From: Prunella strophiata
Lineage: Eukaryota; Chordata; Aves; Passeriformes; Prunellidae
Assembly: GCA_036583965.1 (NCBI GenBank)
Contig: JAZBQD010000021.1
Span: 16,916,266-16,980,265, forward strand
Direction: 5' to 3'
Length of the DNA: 64,000 bases
Shown here: piece by piece, positions 38,601 to 49,611 of the stretch
Position numbering within the stretch: the stretch's first letter is position 1
Layout of the letters: every line of letters starts with the position of its first letter
Program-made: the position numbers and the translations under genes
Notes under the pieces: generated by a model
Databases searched by the model: none
Told to the model about the DNA's origin: nothing
What the model saw: the letters and a program-made list of their open reading frames with translations, nothing else

Positions 38601-39918
38601 TGCCTGTGAGGTAAGCTCTGCATGCCTGATCTTTAACTTCATGCTGCAGCTTTGGGTCAGCCCTGTTGGGAAAGCCCACCCCTGCACAGCACTGCAGGTG
38701 TATTAGCAAAGCACAAACTACAGGAACCACGGAAAATGGGTTTTGCTCCTTGTGGATCAGAAAACACCTGTATTTAAAAAGGACCCCAAAGTTCCCTGGA
38801 ACTGACCCTGAGTCAGTTCACAGAAGGGAACATGGCAAGGGTTGAATTCTGGCACCCTCTTTGGTCCAAATAACTCTGGACAAGGAGCATGGATTTCAGG
38901 ATGGTTTCCATCAGGAGTGGGATCTGCCTGCTTGAATTTTGGCTTCTTCCTGTCAAAATGAGGGTCTGTAGGGAAGAGAAGATCAGCAAGATCCAGACAG
39001 GAGTATGAACTTTCTCTTTGCACTGATTTGGATCTGCCCAGATGAGCCTGGTGAGGGGAGATTCTCCTTCCCCTTCAGCATCTTGTGGCTTGGGCATGGG
39101 TTCTCTCTTGTGGGGTCACAGACAGGCCACTGATGGGATGATAAAGAGGCAAATTTGGATATGGGAGTGGAGCTGTGTAATGGGTTATCACAGACATCTT
39201 AGTTTCATGTGATTTATTAGCTCTGCTAATTATCCCAATAAATCAGTGTTTGAATGGAACTTGGCATTGACACTAAATGGGAAGGACTGGAACTACTGCT
39301 GGGGAGCTAACAGGGAAGATCCAGCTGCAGATGTCAGGGAATGAATGAGACTTGACAAAATGCAAGCAAAATTGGCAGGTAGAAAAGCAATATGAAATAC
39401 TCTGAGAGGATGGAGCTCCCTGTGTGTTAATACTTCATGGTCATCTCTGTGCCAAGAGCATCTTCAGCATCAACAACATCTGCAGGAGATTCCTGTGGGC
39501 AGAGAGCAAAGGAGACACACTGCTGGCCCAGTGCTTTCTTACATGCTATGAAATTTGCTGTAATAAAAACCACATGGAAATCACACAGAGCAAAGGAAGC
39601 AAAGGCAGCACTGAAGTTCCTGTGCTGCAGGGCTGGGGTAAGCAGGTTGCAGGTGCAGGTTGCTATGCTGAAATCTTGCTGTTCTTCAGAAACATTGCAA
39701 AAAACCTTCTAGGACTGAGTGCATGCAAGCTTTCCTTCCCCACATTTATAAATAAACAGTAATCTAATGACTGGGAGAGAAAAACTCCATCACCTGAACA
39801 CATCCAGCAAGCTGCTGAAACAAAACCATTTTGTTGACAGCCTGAGCAGGCCCCTGCAGACAGCATCAAACAAGTGAAAATGTGAAGCAGCCTCTGCTCC
39901 AACAGGCAGGTTTACACT

Positions 39919-40557
39919 TGTGAAAAACACGTTTAACTTTCCTGTAAAAATTTAAAAGTTTAATAATGGACAATAGGAGACAAAGACCATAGACCAAGAG
40001 GTTACAGCTGGATGCATCTTAGCACTCAGCCAAGAGCACACCTGCTATTTTGGAAACACCCTTTTTATCCCATTTCTATAGCATGACCTGTTACATATTC
40101 ATAACCAATTCTGCATAGTAAACGTTTCCCTGAACTAGTTACCATGTTCCAGGAACTGTTTAGCCTGGCCCCTCCCTGGATCCGCTTTTTAGAGCATGCG
40201 CATTCCTTGGCTGTGGTTTCAGTTCCTTCTCATCAGCTCCAGTTTTTGGGCTTTGCTCCACACTGCCTTCAGATGGTGAGTGCTGATAGTTGGCATATTT
40301 GCAGCAGGTGTCCTCATCCCATGTTCATTGGACATCATCCTATTCAAGCAGGCATTTTAACACACGCATAGTTATATCAGTTATTTCACTATTATGTCTA
40401 AGCTTAATTAACAACTGAAACAAAAACTATATCTTAAGCTTAATTAACAACCAAAACAAAAACTGTATCTTTATAGCAAAGTTACTTTAACACCATACAT
40501 ATAAAATCCATTAAATAGTTCTGAAAAGCCAATATTATAATCTGTATCTATAACACA
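39919..40557 (-). mobile_element. Solo LTR (639 bp) inserted in unit B only
   Basis: Unit A has the uninterrupted site 'GTTTACACTGCTGCTGG'. In unit B this is split by 639 bp that start TG and end CA and are flanked by CACT on both sides (39,915-39,918 and 40,558-40,561), a 4-bp target duplication. A 5-bp reading (ACACT) is also possible. Read on the minus strand it has an LTR layout: a TATA-like 'GGGATAAAAAGG' (about 40,060-40,071), then an ATTAAA-type poly(A) signal near its end. Its U3 part contains a 36-bp tandem repeat (40,399-40,434 and 40,435-40,470). No retroviral gene remains, and the family was not identified. Confidence 0.85.
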
Positions 40558-40624
40558 CACTGCTGCTGGCTTTGCTTGCTCACTCCAGCTCTCGTGCACC
40601 ACCCTTCCGGGTTCTCTTTTCTGT

Positions 40625-40656
<32 letters not shown>

Positions 40657-40662
40657 CCCCAG

Positions 40663-40849
40663 CCTTTGCAATCTGACAGAGGCAGGTGAAAGCAAGTTGA
40701 GGGAAAGGACATTCCCCTGAAGAGCAGCTGGAGAGCAGTCCTCAAGCCCTGTCTGTGCTAAGTTTAGGACAGCCAGCTATGCCACTTGCTTTAGCCCAGA
40801 ACCACCCCCAAGCCTCGGAGGCACACTGGCACTAGAAGTGATTTTCCAG
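40663..40849 (+). promoter_or_regulatory. Candidate untranslated leader exon of NAT copy B
   Basis: This is the counterpart of the unit A segment, with a long T tract and CCCCAG before it and the donor CCAG|GTAAGC at 40,849/40,850. The implied intron to the acceptor at 42,187 is about 1.3 kb. The new LTR lies only about 100 bp upstream of this segment, so it could affect transcription of copy B. This is inference from splice-site shape and conservation between units. Confidence 0.35.
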
Positions 40850-42194
40850 GTAAGCCTTTTTGGATCTTGCTAGCTGAGAGCTCTCTAACCAGGAAGTTCA
40901 ATCAAGTCTTGTCTGGGGACAAAACACAGCAGAAATGTGTAAGGGCAGAGCACAGGGAGCTCAGCTGCTCGGTGTTGTAGATACGCTGCTTTATTTACTC
41001 AGTTGTGAGCCTTGAGCTACTCGGGCATTTGTGCCATCTGCCTGATTTCAGCAACCCCCATACAAACAGCCCTGTAAACACCCTCAAGAGAAGGACAGAC
41101 ATACAAACCCACACCAATATTTTCCCTGTAAGTAAAAAGTTACTGCACATGTTCTACTTGCTGTGGCAGAGGGAAAGGAAGGGAGAAAAAGGGAAAAACT
41201 GGTTTAACTGGGATGCTGGTTTAAAATTCACACAACAGGATCTAATCTTGTGCCAAGTTTTCAGAAATGAATGGAACTGTAGTTCTGAGAAAATCCTGGG
41301 AACAGCCAAAAGCTGAACAAAGAGAATCTCCTGACTCTGATGCTCTTAACCCCATCGTGGATCACTCAGACCTGCTTGGATGTTGAGACACAGTGGTGGC
41401 CATGATAAACAGTCAGAGTTCTGTAAAATTTCTATCCTAAAGGTTATGTGCGGACTCAAACCTATGGCAGCCTCTGTTTCTGCCAGGATATTACACCAAA
41501 TGGGAATTTTTCATTTGCTTTCTTTTTTATATGTACTGAATGTACCTTTCCAAAATCCCCATACAATTGTGGGTTTGCCATTTTTCATCAGATTGGGAAT
41601 ACAATCCTGTTGAATGGTTGGATATTTTTCATTGATTTTACTTTGGGACTTGCATACCCAGGAAGTTGAGAGCATTTTTGGACCTCTTGTGTCATTAATG
41701 GGAACAACATTGCTCCATATTTAGAGATGTCTGAAATTTAGCTGTGCCTGGCTCTGGAACACACTGCAAGAGTGGGAGGGTTTGTTTTCTGCTTCTGCTT
41801 TGCTGAAACCATGAGCAAAGCAGTTCAGATCTGGAGAGTCTCAGTTCATATAATTTCTAGCAGGGAAACATTGCTGCTGCTGCTGCTGCTGCTGCTGCTT
41901 TTGTTCCTTCCTACAGAGATTTGTAGCTTTGCTGGGCAGGAACTCTGCTGAAATGTGCTTAGCACAGCTGGAGCCTCTCGTCACAGCTGTAAAGGAGGCA
42001 AATAAAAATAACATTTATGCTCATCAGCAGTGTCCCATTGGCTCCTCTCAGCACTATTACTCAGCTGCCTTTGATACAGATATTAGTCAAATCCTGCTCC
42101 TCTTCTGAGCACCCCATTATAAGGGTTGGGAAACAGCCTTCCACCACTTCTGACACAGCCTATTGCTTTTTCCCACCCTTCTCTCAGAGGCAGC

Positions 42195-43058
42195 ATGGAC
42201 ATCAAGGAGTATTTTGCCAGGATTTCTTACCAGGGCTCCTACAATAAGCCAGACCTGGCTACCATGTCAGATATATTCCTGCACCATATCCAAACTGTTC
42301 CTTATGAAAACCTCAGTATCCACTGTGGAGAAAGAATTGAGCTGAACCTGGAAGCGATCTACAACAAGATAGTGAGGAATAAGCGTGGGGGCTGGTGCAT
42401 GGAAAACAACTACCTTCTGTCCTGGGTCCTGAAAACTCTTGGCTATGACCTCACCCTTCTGGGAGCAAAAGTTTATGTCCCAGAGCGTGATGCCTACCCA
42501 GAAGCAATCAATCATCTGCTGCTAAGAGTGGAGCTTGATGGCAAATCCTACATTATGGATGGAGGGTTTGGGATGGCCTACCAGATGTGGCAGCCAATGG
42601 AGCTGATTTCAGGGATAGATCAGCCTCAGACTCCTGGGGTCTTTCGTTTTCAGGAGGAGAATGGGACTTGGTACTTTGAGAAAGTGAAAAGGAAGCAGTG
42701 GGTTGTGAACCCAAGCACCTCGACTTCCCCAAATGTGGAAAATGAAGTTTGCCGTCGGATTTATCTCTTCACCCTTCAGCCACGAGACATTGAGGAGTTC
42801 AGGGGCTGCAATGCCCACCTGCAGACAGCACCTGACTCAAAGTTTGTGCTGAAGTCCATGTGCAGTCTGCAGACTAAAGACGGCATTCGGGAACTGGTGG
42901 GGTGGAAACTCACTGAGATAAAGTACAATTACAGGGACAATATGGATCTTGTGGAAATCAGAATCCTTGCAGATGAAGAAATAGAGGAAACACTGAAGGA
43001 GAAATTCACTATAACACTAGACAAGAAATTTGTACCTGTTGATACCAGGTTGTTCTAA
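42195..43058 (+). CDS. NAT: Arylamine N-acetyltransferase copy B (intact, 287 aa)
   Basis: This is a complete NAT coding exon. The start at 42,195 is chosen over an upstream in-frame ATG (42,126) because a splice acceptor (CCCTTCTCTCAG, ending 42,187) lies 7 bp before it and MDIKEYFAR is the family N-terminus. The length of 287 fits the usual 290. The catalytic triad is Cys68 (RGGWCMEN), His107 (NHLLLRV) and Asp122 (MDGGFG), at the same numbers as in human NATs. Acceptor-pocket positions read Phe125, Met127 and Tyr129; human NAT1 has Phe, Arg, Tyr. It should acetylate arylamines or hydrazines from acetyl-CoA in the cytosol. It differs from copy A at about 26 residues although the surrounding DNA is nearly identical. 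The tail is short (VPVDTRLF). The substrate cannot be told from sequence. Confidence 0.93.
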   Translation: MDIKEYFARISYQGSYNKPDLATMSDIFLHHIQTVPYENLSIHCGERIELNLEAIYNKIVRNKRGGWCMENNYLLSWVLKTLGYDLTLLGAKVYVPERDAYPEAINHLLLRVELDGKSYIMDGGFGMAYQMWQPMELISGIDQPQTPGVFRFQEENGTWYFEKVKRKQWVVNPSTSTSPNVENEVCRRIYLFTLQPRDIEEFRGCNAHLQTAPDSKFVLKSMCSLQTKDGIRELVGWKLTEIKYNYRDNMDLVEIRILADEEIEETLKEKFTITLDKKFVPVDTRLF

Positions 43059-46000
43059 CTCACTGCCTGAATTACAACTCAATTCAGTGGCATTACAGGC
43101 AATTCTTCCCTCTCCTTCTGACAAGCATCCAAAGGTTAATCTTTCTCCTTCCAACTACACCAGTGTAAGGCAGAACATACTAGCAAGAATCTGGATAACA
43201 AATGGATTTTCACAACTATTCCTGCATTTCTTTTTACTTTGGGCACAAATAATTTCTGCCTAGCTCAATCAAATCATTGCCCTTCTGTTTGTGCTTAGTG
43301 GGAAGCAGATTCAGCCCATTCCCTACTTCTTGCATCTCTTAAAAGCTTTTGTAAACTCACCCAGTGTAGCTGGGCAGAATGATGGAGCTGTATGTCTTTG
43401 TCTTTATTACCTGGTGCTGCCACCTGGGGAAAATCATACCTGCCTCTTAAATGAATACTGTATTATCCTGGTTGTGTAATAGCCAAAAACTCAAAAGCAT
43501 CCTGTGCTGAGTTTCTCCAGTTAAGCCATAAGCCTGTTCTTTTTGCTCTCACATCCACAACACCCTCTCACATGGCACTCAGGCCTTCCCACACCTGTGC
43601 AAACTCACCATGTGAGCACTTGAGGACAGGTAATTTATGACTCAGCACTGATGATAAGAAATGTTATTGACAGTTCTGTGTTGTTTCAGACTTTGCACAG
43701 CTCCTGTTCTCTCAGTGACATAACCAAAGAGCAGCATTTCTTTGAACTGAAAGCATCTCCTGAGCATTTTGTTTGCTCACACTCAGCAGCAGACTGCTGG
43801 GAATACATGTTCCCCTCCTCAGACTCTACTCTGGGTGCTATTGCACATTAATTATTACAGCTGAACCCAAACACATGCACAGAATTCTTCTTGTGAAACC
43901 TATCTGTTCTACTGAGGATGTGTTTGCAGTGATACTAATTATATTGATATAAGGAGAAACAATGAATTTTAATCAGATCCCTAATGGCTAAGATTTCTAC
44001 TAGGAGAAAGGACTCAAATGTGACCCCTTTGCCCTTTGAGAAGATGCTTGATGTTCCTTTATGTACAAATCTTGGAAGCATTACAACTATGCACTTATAA
44101 TTAAGCAAATTATATTAGTGAATTACAATTAAATAAAAAAATCAAGCACTGTAAACTGGAATTATTCAGATTTTTTTCCTCCCAAATTATAGCATGTATT
44201 CCCACAGTAAAAAAATAAATGTAAATAATCACTGAAGTTATCCTGATTATTTGTACATGCTAATATTTTCCAGCTAAGGCTTTTAGAAGCACAGTAACTC
44301 ACTGAACGTTTTTCTCTTGTTATTCAGCATGTTGCAGCTTCCTAGAACTAGCAGTTCAGATTTAATAAAAGCTGCTATTCTGCATGTTCAAAATGTATTT
44401 CTTAGAGACACAGCAAGCTCCTGAAGCCCCTGTCTTCCCAGAGTCAAATTCACTCACATGTGCTTGGCTGCAATAGTTCTTCATAGCACAACCCATCCTA
44501 TGAGAAAACGAAATGTGGTTGTAATTTAAGGAGAAGCTTCTCATGGTGTGGACCAGGGGTTTGCAACACAACGATCAGAAGAAATTGTGCCAGAATCTTG
44601 TTTGTTTATGACCTGTGTTTTTCTGTGGCCCTCAAATTATTGGGAGAGCTAAAGGATCTAAACTCATTGGGACAGCAGGGACAAAGTGTTGGGATGCAGG
44701 TGAAAGTCCAGGGAGGTCTTGCAAAGCTGTGGAGCAAGAGAAAATCCAAGGAGAGGCAAGAGCCTCCATCCTTTGTGGGAACAAACATAGGAAACACCTA
44801 AAAAGGGCTGTGCCCACTCCTCTCTCCCTGTGTCAGGGTGTTTCCTGCACTTTGTGCTGGTCCACAGGCTTGGGGATCAAGTCCAGAGCTATAAAATCAG
44901 CTTTAAGATCAGACTAGGGCATTATGTCCATTGCCCCGTGAGATGCAGCGTGTGGAGGGCAGGAAGAGGGAAAAGCACTTTTCTTTCTGCTGACTCATCT
45001 GGGGTGTGTGCCCAGAGCTGCCCCTGCAGGGCACAGCCCAGCTCTCCTGCCTCCTGCTCCCCACAGAGGCACAGTGCACTGCTCAGCCATACAGTGGAAC
45101 TGGCTGTTACAAGGACAAAAAAAACAAAAAAAAAAAAAATTCATTTCAGAGTGCACTGGTTTGTTTTTTTCCTTATCACTAACTTTGGAGGCAAGTACTT
45201 AAAGGCACAGCAGGTTCAGGGAGCTCAGAGCTCTCTGGGAGCAGCATCTTTCTTCCCTGTGGAAGGACAGGGCTTCTGTGTGAAGCCAGGGGAATTTAGT
45301 GTGTGATGAGTGCAACAGCTGCCATCCCCACCAAGAGATCAGTGACTGCCTGCCCTGGATCACTCTCTAATCACAAGTCACTTCCTCCAGGGATCCAGAC
45401 CACATCAGTGTAAAATCAACAATGTAAAATCAACAATGTAAAATCTGCATCATTTGTGCACGAGTGCTTTGCTGCTTTAGCACGGGAGCAGCCACCAAGG
45501 TGCCCCAGACACTGAAGCCCCTGGGTGACCTGCAGAGTGGAGGATGGGTTTATAGGTTATAACCACTTACAAAAGTTGCTCATGGTGCTCATACTTTGCA
45601 CTCCTGGAGGGTTCAGCTGTCATTCAGTGACGTGGAAGGTTAAAATCTCCTCAATATTATAATCAGTTTGGGGACTGGAACGTTTCCAGGCTCTCCGTGC
45701 AGCACCTAACACAGCAAATTGCATGACAGGGATTTCTACACATATGCCAATAGAAATAATCCAATAAAACCATCAGAATATAAACAACTGTTAAAGAAGA
45801 AACTCTCTGCCCTGTTTGGCTGCTCTGCTGGAGGATAAGGCTGTCCCTGAGAGGCAGCAAAGGCAGCCTGGACCTTTAAGAGCAGCAGTTGCCAGTGCAG
45901 CTCTTCCTGGGGACTTTGGAACAGCCCAGGGTGGAAAGACTGCCTGTGAGGTAAGCTCTGCATGCCTGATCTTTAACTTCATGCTGCAGCTTTGGGTCAG

Positions 46001-46070
46001 CCCTGTTGGGAAAGCCCACCCCTGCACAGCACTGCAGGTGTATTAGCAAAGCACAAACTACAGGAGCCCC

Positions 46071-48719
46071 AGGGCTGATGGTGAGTGCGCATTGCAAGGG
46101 AGTTTTCCAAGTGCAACATGGAGTGTTTGAGAGTTAAACTAACCCTTTATTTTGAGCCAGAGTGTATGAAAAATGCAGCTATTGACTCACAGTGTAACTT
46201 GGAATCAAGCAAACAGTGTAGGCATGTGCAAGAGGATCTAGCCTTGGAAGTCTCTCCTGATTTTTAGCAGAGAAGAACTGATCCTAATATTCAGCCTAAT
46301 TACAAAAGGACCTGCTGATCCTGAGGGATATGTGCAGACAGGCAGAACTAACATCTGAATCTCACCACCCTGGAAGCTGCAGGAACGTGAGCAAAGCTCA
46401 GCTGCTGCAGGGGCAGGAGCAAACAAAGCTGAGATGTGGACTGAGGCTCGGGATATTTGGCAACTCAATTCTGGAATGCAAACTGTCCCCTGGGAGAGGG
46501 TTTGCTCACTGCTGCAGCCACATGGCTCACACAGCAGGAATGGCTGTGCCAAGGAAAAATCTGCCTCCAGGAAGGCGAGGGAGTAAAGGCTGATTTATGT
46601 GGATGCTGCCTAATGTCAATGGTGTTGTAGTGCAGCTTTATTATACTTAAACCTCTTTAAGTATTCATTGAGATCAGAGCACATGTTGGCTGACTGCAAG
46701 GTTTTCTCTGAAGCAGACTTTAAATTGATGAGGCCAGAGAAGGAGCAACTGGGGAAACTGGTGCATGGGCAGGGAATTTCCCAAAATGCTTTCCCAATAT
46801 ATTTTCCCAAAGCCTCATTGGCAGCACCCCATGGGGGCCTCTCCATGGCTGGATGAAGGGAGCTGGTTTTATCCTGTGCTTTCCCAATATAATGGGGACA
46901 CCCAGACCCAGGAGATGGGTACAGGGGGGGGCATCAGGCCTTCTGCTGCTGACCCAGGGCAGGGATTGATCTGATTTTGCCTGAAGGCAAATTCCAAGCA
47001 TGTCAGACCCACCAGGCTGATGCACTCCTCTGGACTCCTGCTGAACACAGAGGTTCAACAGCTCAACACCCTCATGGGGTAAAGATATTTCTGTCTTATG
47101 TAAAATAGCTGAAAGTGGGAATAGAAAGAAAAATGAGGCAGAAGACCACAGGATGAGCTTGCCAGTGAACACGTGTGCTGTGTGTTGGGAGGGAAATGGC
47201 TTTCTACAAGTGTTTCCAAGGAGATCCTGCCAGAGATGAGTGCCCTTGTCCTAAAAAAGGGATGGAAAAAAATCATAAAATGCAGTATCAAAGAGACATT
47301 ACTGGTTTTTCATGTAGACTCTTTAGTTCCTTTTGAAGTGATAATGTTTATTTCTTATTCCCTTACTGGGATGATCTTCTATTCTATCAAATTTTCCTGT
47401 GGGTTTGCATTTTCCAGTCTGAATGTTGGTACTAGTGCAGATCAGGAACAATACAACCAAGTCATGTGAGTTGTGCTGCTGGCATCAAGACTGGGGTTAA
47501 AGTCTAGAGATTAGGCCACTGGATGTGCTCATCTGCTGGAGTGGGGGGCACTTCCACCCATGGATTTGAGGTGGGATTTTCACAGGCTTCTGGCATGGAC
47601 ATGGGGTCAAACTGCTGGGGGGAAACAGATGGACCAAAGCTGAGAATATTCAGTGGAAGGGAGTTTGTCCCATCTCATCCACATCAAAGGATTTTTGCAA
47701 AATCCTCCCAGGGAACATTCAACCAGTTGAAGGAAGCAATAAATCCTCAGACTTTCTGGAAATTAACACAGCCCTTAACAGATTGTGAATTGTTCTGAAC
47801 AACAAATATCCTTGCATGGAAAAAAAGCCAAATTAAATCTAAACTAAGGGCAAAATAAATCCTTGCAGAGAGAAGATGAGTCACTGAATTAAAAGTCTTA
47901 CAGGGAACCTTTTGTATCCTGGCCACACAACCAGTGCCAATGACAGTGTCTTTCTGCTAATGAAAGGGGATCAGAGATATAGACAGAAAAACACAAAATA
48001 TTTCCAATAATTTGATCTGAAACAAAAGCCTTTAGTTTGTAAAAGATGGTCAAAGAAACTAAAAGATTATGACTTGCCTTGGATGTACTTTTAGATCAAT
48101 TCCTTTGATCCTTAGGTTAGAAAAATTGAAGTCCCTTCCTTTCACAGTCAAAGCCCTGTCTAAACTCCTCAGGGAAATTTAAGAGATTAAGAAAACAATG
48201 ATCTACTTCACATGGAAACCTATCTGAAATGGTGACACACTGAGATGTTAATCCCAGTTAACTGAATCCATGAATGCAAAACCTTCCAGTTAAATTACCT
48301 GTGGCATAAAGAAAGAATTGCTTACCTGGTAGGGTAAAAGAAACAGTAAGATCTTGCTGTGACTTTTATGCTGGTATGGTGTGGCAGCTTTTCTGCAAAC
48401 CCGTTTCTCAATTTTCGAAAAATTTTGTCATGTGGGATCCTCCTCTGTGGCCAGAGATTCTGTTATGGCATGTGCTGTGTCTTCCCATGGGAAAAACATC
48501 CTCCTGGTTTGAAGGCAGCCCCTGAGAGAGGGAAAACATTATTGCCACCTGCTCCTGTCCCTGTCTCTCTTTAAAGAAATACATAAAATTCTTTTAAATC
48601 CTCAATAAAACAGCCCAGACTACATTTGCAGGCTGGTTAACCTGTGCTACAGCAACAGGAGTGAACCCCTTGTCAGGTGCACAGCAGTAACTGGCTACTT
48701 TTCTGCTCACACAGGCAAA
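46071..48719. other. Spacer between duplication and NAT copy C
   Basis: No coding exon is recognised. A GTGAGT donor-like site occurs at 46,081 and a strong GTAAGC donor at 45,951 just before this stretch. Either could end a leader exon of copy C, whose coding exon has an acceptor at 48,715. This is speculative. Around 46,990-47,100 there is a weak resemblance to an old CR1 3' end, too degraded to call. Confidence 0.4.
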
Positions 48720-49611
48720 ATGAACATCCAGGAGTATTTTGGAAGAATATCTTACAAGCAGCCCCATAAGGATGCAGACTTGCCAAGCCTGACAGCCATC
48801 TTCCAGCATCACATCCAGACCATTCCTTTTGAGAACCTCAGCATGCACTGCGGGGAGGCCATCGAACTGGATTTGCAAGCTACTTACAATAAGATTGTGA
48901 GAAAGAAACGTGGTGGATGGTGCCTGGAAACCAACCACCTCCTCTTCTGGGCCTTGCAAGAATTAGGGTATGATGTCTGTATTCTTGGTGCAAACAGCTA
49001 TGAACCAGCAGAGAAGGGATACACTGCTCAGACAAACCATATCCTGCTGAAGGTGGTGATCAAGGGAGAGCCCTACATAGTAGATGCTGGGTTTGGTGGT
49101 GCCTACCAGATGTGGCAGCCTCTGATGCTGATTTCTGGGAAGGACCAACCCCAGGTTCCTGGCATTTTCCGCTTCATGGAAGATGATGGCACCTGGTACT
49201 TAGAGAAAGTCAAAAGGAAGCATTATATTCCTGAGCACTAGCAAGGATGACTTCCCTCCTACTCCAGAACTGGGGAACATCCGAAAAATACATAAATTTA
49301 CTCTCGAGCCACGGCACATAGATGACTTCCAGGAGCTAAATGCATACCTCCAAGTGTCTCCAGACAACATCCTTCGGAAGAAGTCAATATGCACTCTCCA
49401 AACCACCAGTGGGGTCCTTGCCTTAGTTGGATGGACCCTCACTGAGATGAAGTACAACTACACGGAGGACATGGACCTGGTGAACATCACAACCCTTACA
49501 GATGAAGAGGTTGAGAAGACACTGAAAGATAAATTCAGTGTAGTACTGGAGAACAAACTTGCACCAGTAAATGTTCGTGGCTTGCCACCTAATTTAGTGG
49601 ATCAGATCTAA
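48720..49611 (+). pseudogene. NAT: Arylamine N-acetyltransferase copy C, frameshifted after residue 173
   Basis: A NAT coding exon starts at 48,720 (MNIQEYFGR), 5 bp after a splice acceptor (TGCTCACACAG). Triad residues Cys68 (RGGWCLE), His107 (TNHILLKV) and Asp122 (VDAGFG) are present; position 127 is Gly. At 49,239-49,241 a TAG stops the frame after VKRKHYIPEH. The remaining third of the protein continues in the next frame, open from 49,240 to 49,611 (123 codons, ending NLVDQI), with the family motifs TLEPR, KKSICTLQT and LVGWTLTEMKYNY. Compared with the spacing in the other copies there are four extra bases around the stop. The upstream piece alone would lack most of the third domain. It is a pseudogene, a truncated gene or an assembly error. 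It is clearly more distant from A and B than they are from each other. Confidence 0.87.

Larger units (their letters stand above)
31411..38730 (+). repeat. Tandem duplication unit A (about 7.3 kb)
   Basis: This is the first of two directly repeated units. The sequence from 'GGAAAATGGGTTTTGCTCCT' (31,412) to 'GCACAAACTACAGGA' (about 38,725) recurs in the same order from 38,731 to 46,070, at about 98-99% identity outside the coding exon. The unit contains a candidate leader exon, NAT copy A and a 3' flank of about 3.1 kb. The flank has candidate poly(A) signals at 36,705 and 36,938. Relative to unit B it has about 38 bp extra near 31,577-31,614, 539 bp extra at 33,780-34,318 and about 75 bp extra at 37,876-37,950. 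It lacks the solo LTR. Confidence 0.95.
38731..46070 (+). repeat. Tandem duplication unit B (about 7.3 kb)
   Basis: The second unit lies in direct orientation and abuts unit A at about 38,730/38,731. It holds the candidate leader exon at 40,663-40,849, NAT copy B and the long 3' flank. Candidate poly(A) signals lie at 44,132 and 44,364. It gained a 639-bp solo LTR and a longer T run (about 40,627-40,656), and lacks three segments found in unit A. Beyond 46,070 the match to unit A's right end stops. Confidence 0.95.

Noticed and set aside
42126..43058. Longer NAT copy B protein starting at the upstream ATG at 42,126
   Set aside because: The 23 extra residues come from intron sequence including the polypyrimidine tract. 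The splice acceptor at 42,187 and the family N-terminus support the start at 42,195.
46990..47100. Possible very old CR1 3' end
   Set aside because: Only a few scattered words match; too weak to call without a repeat-library search.
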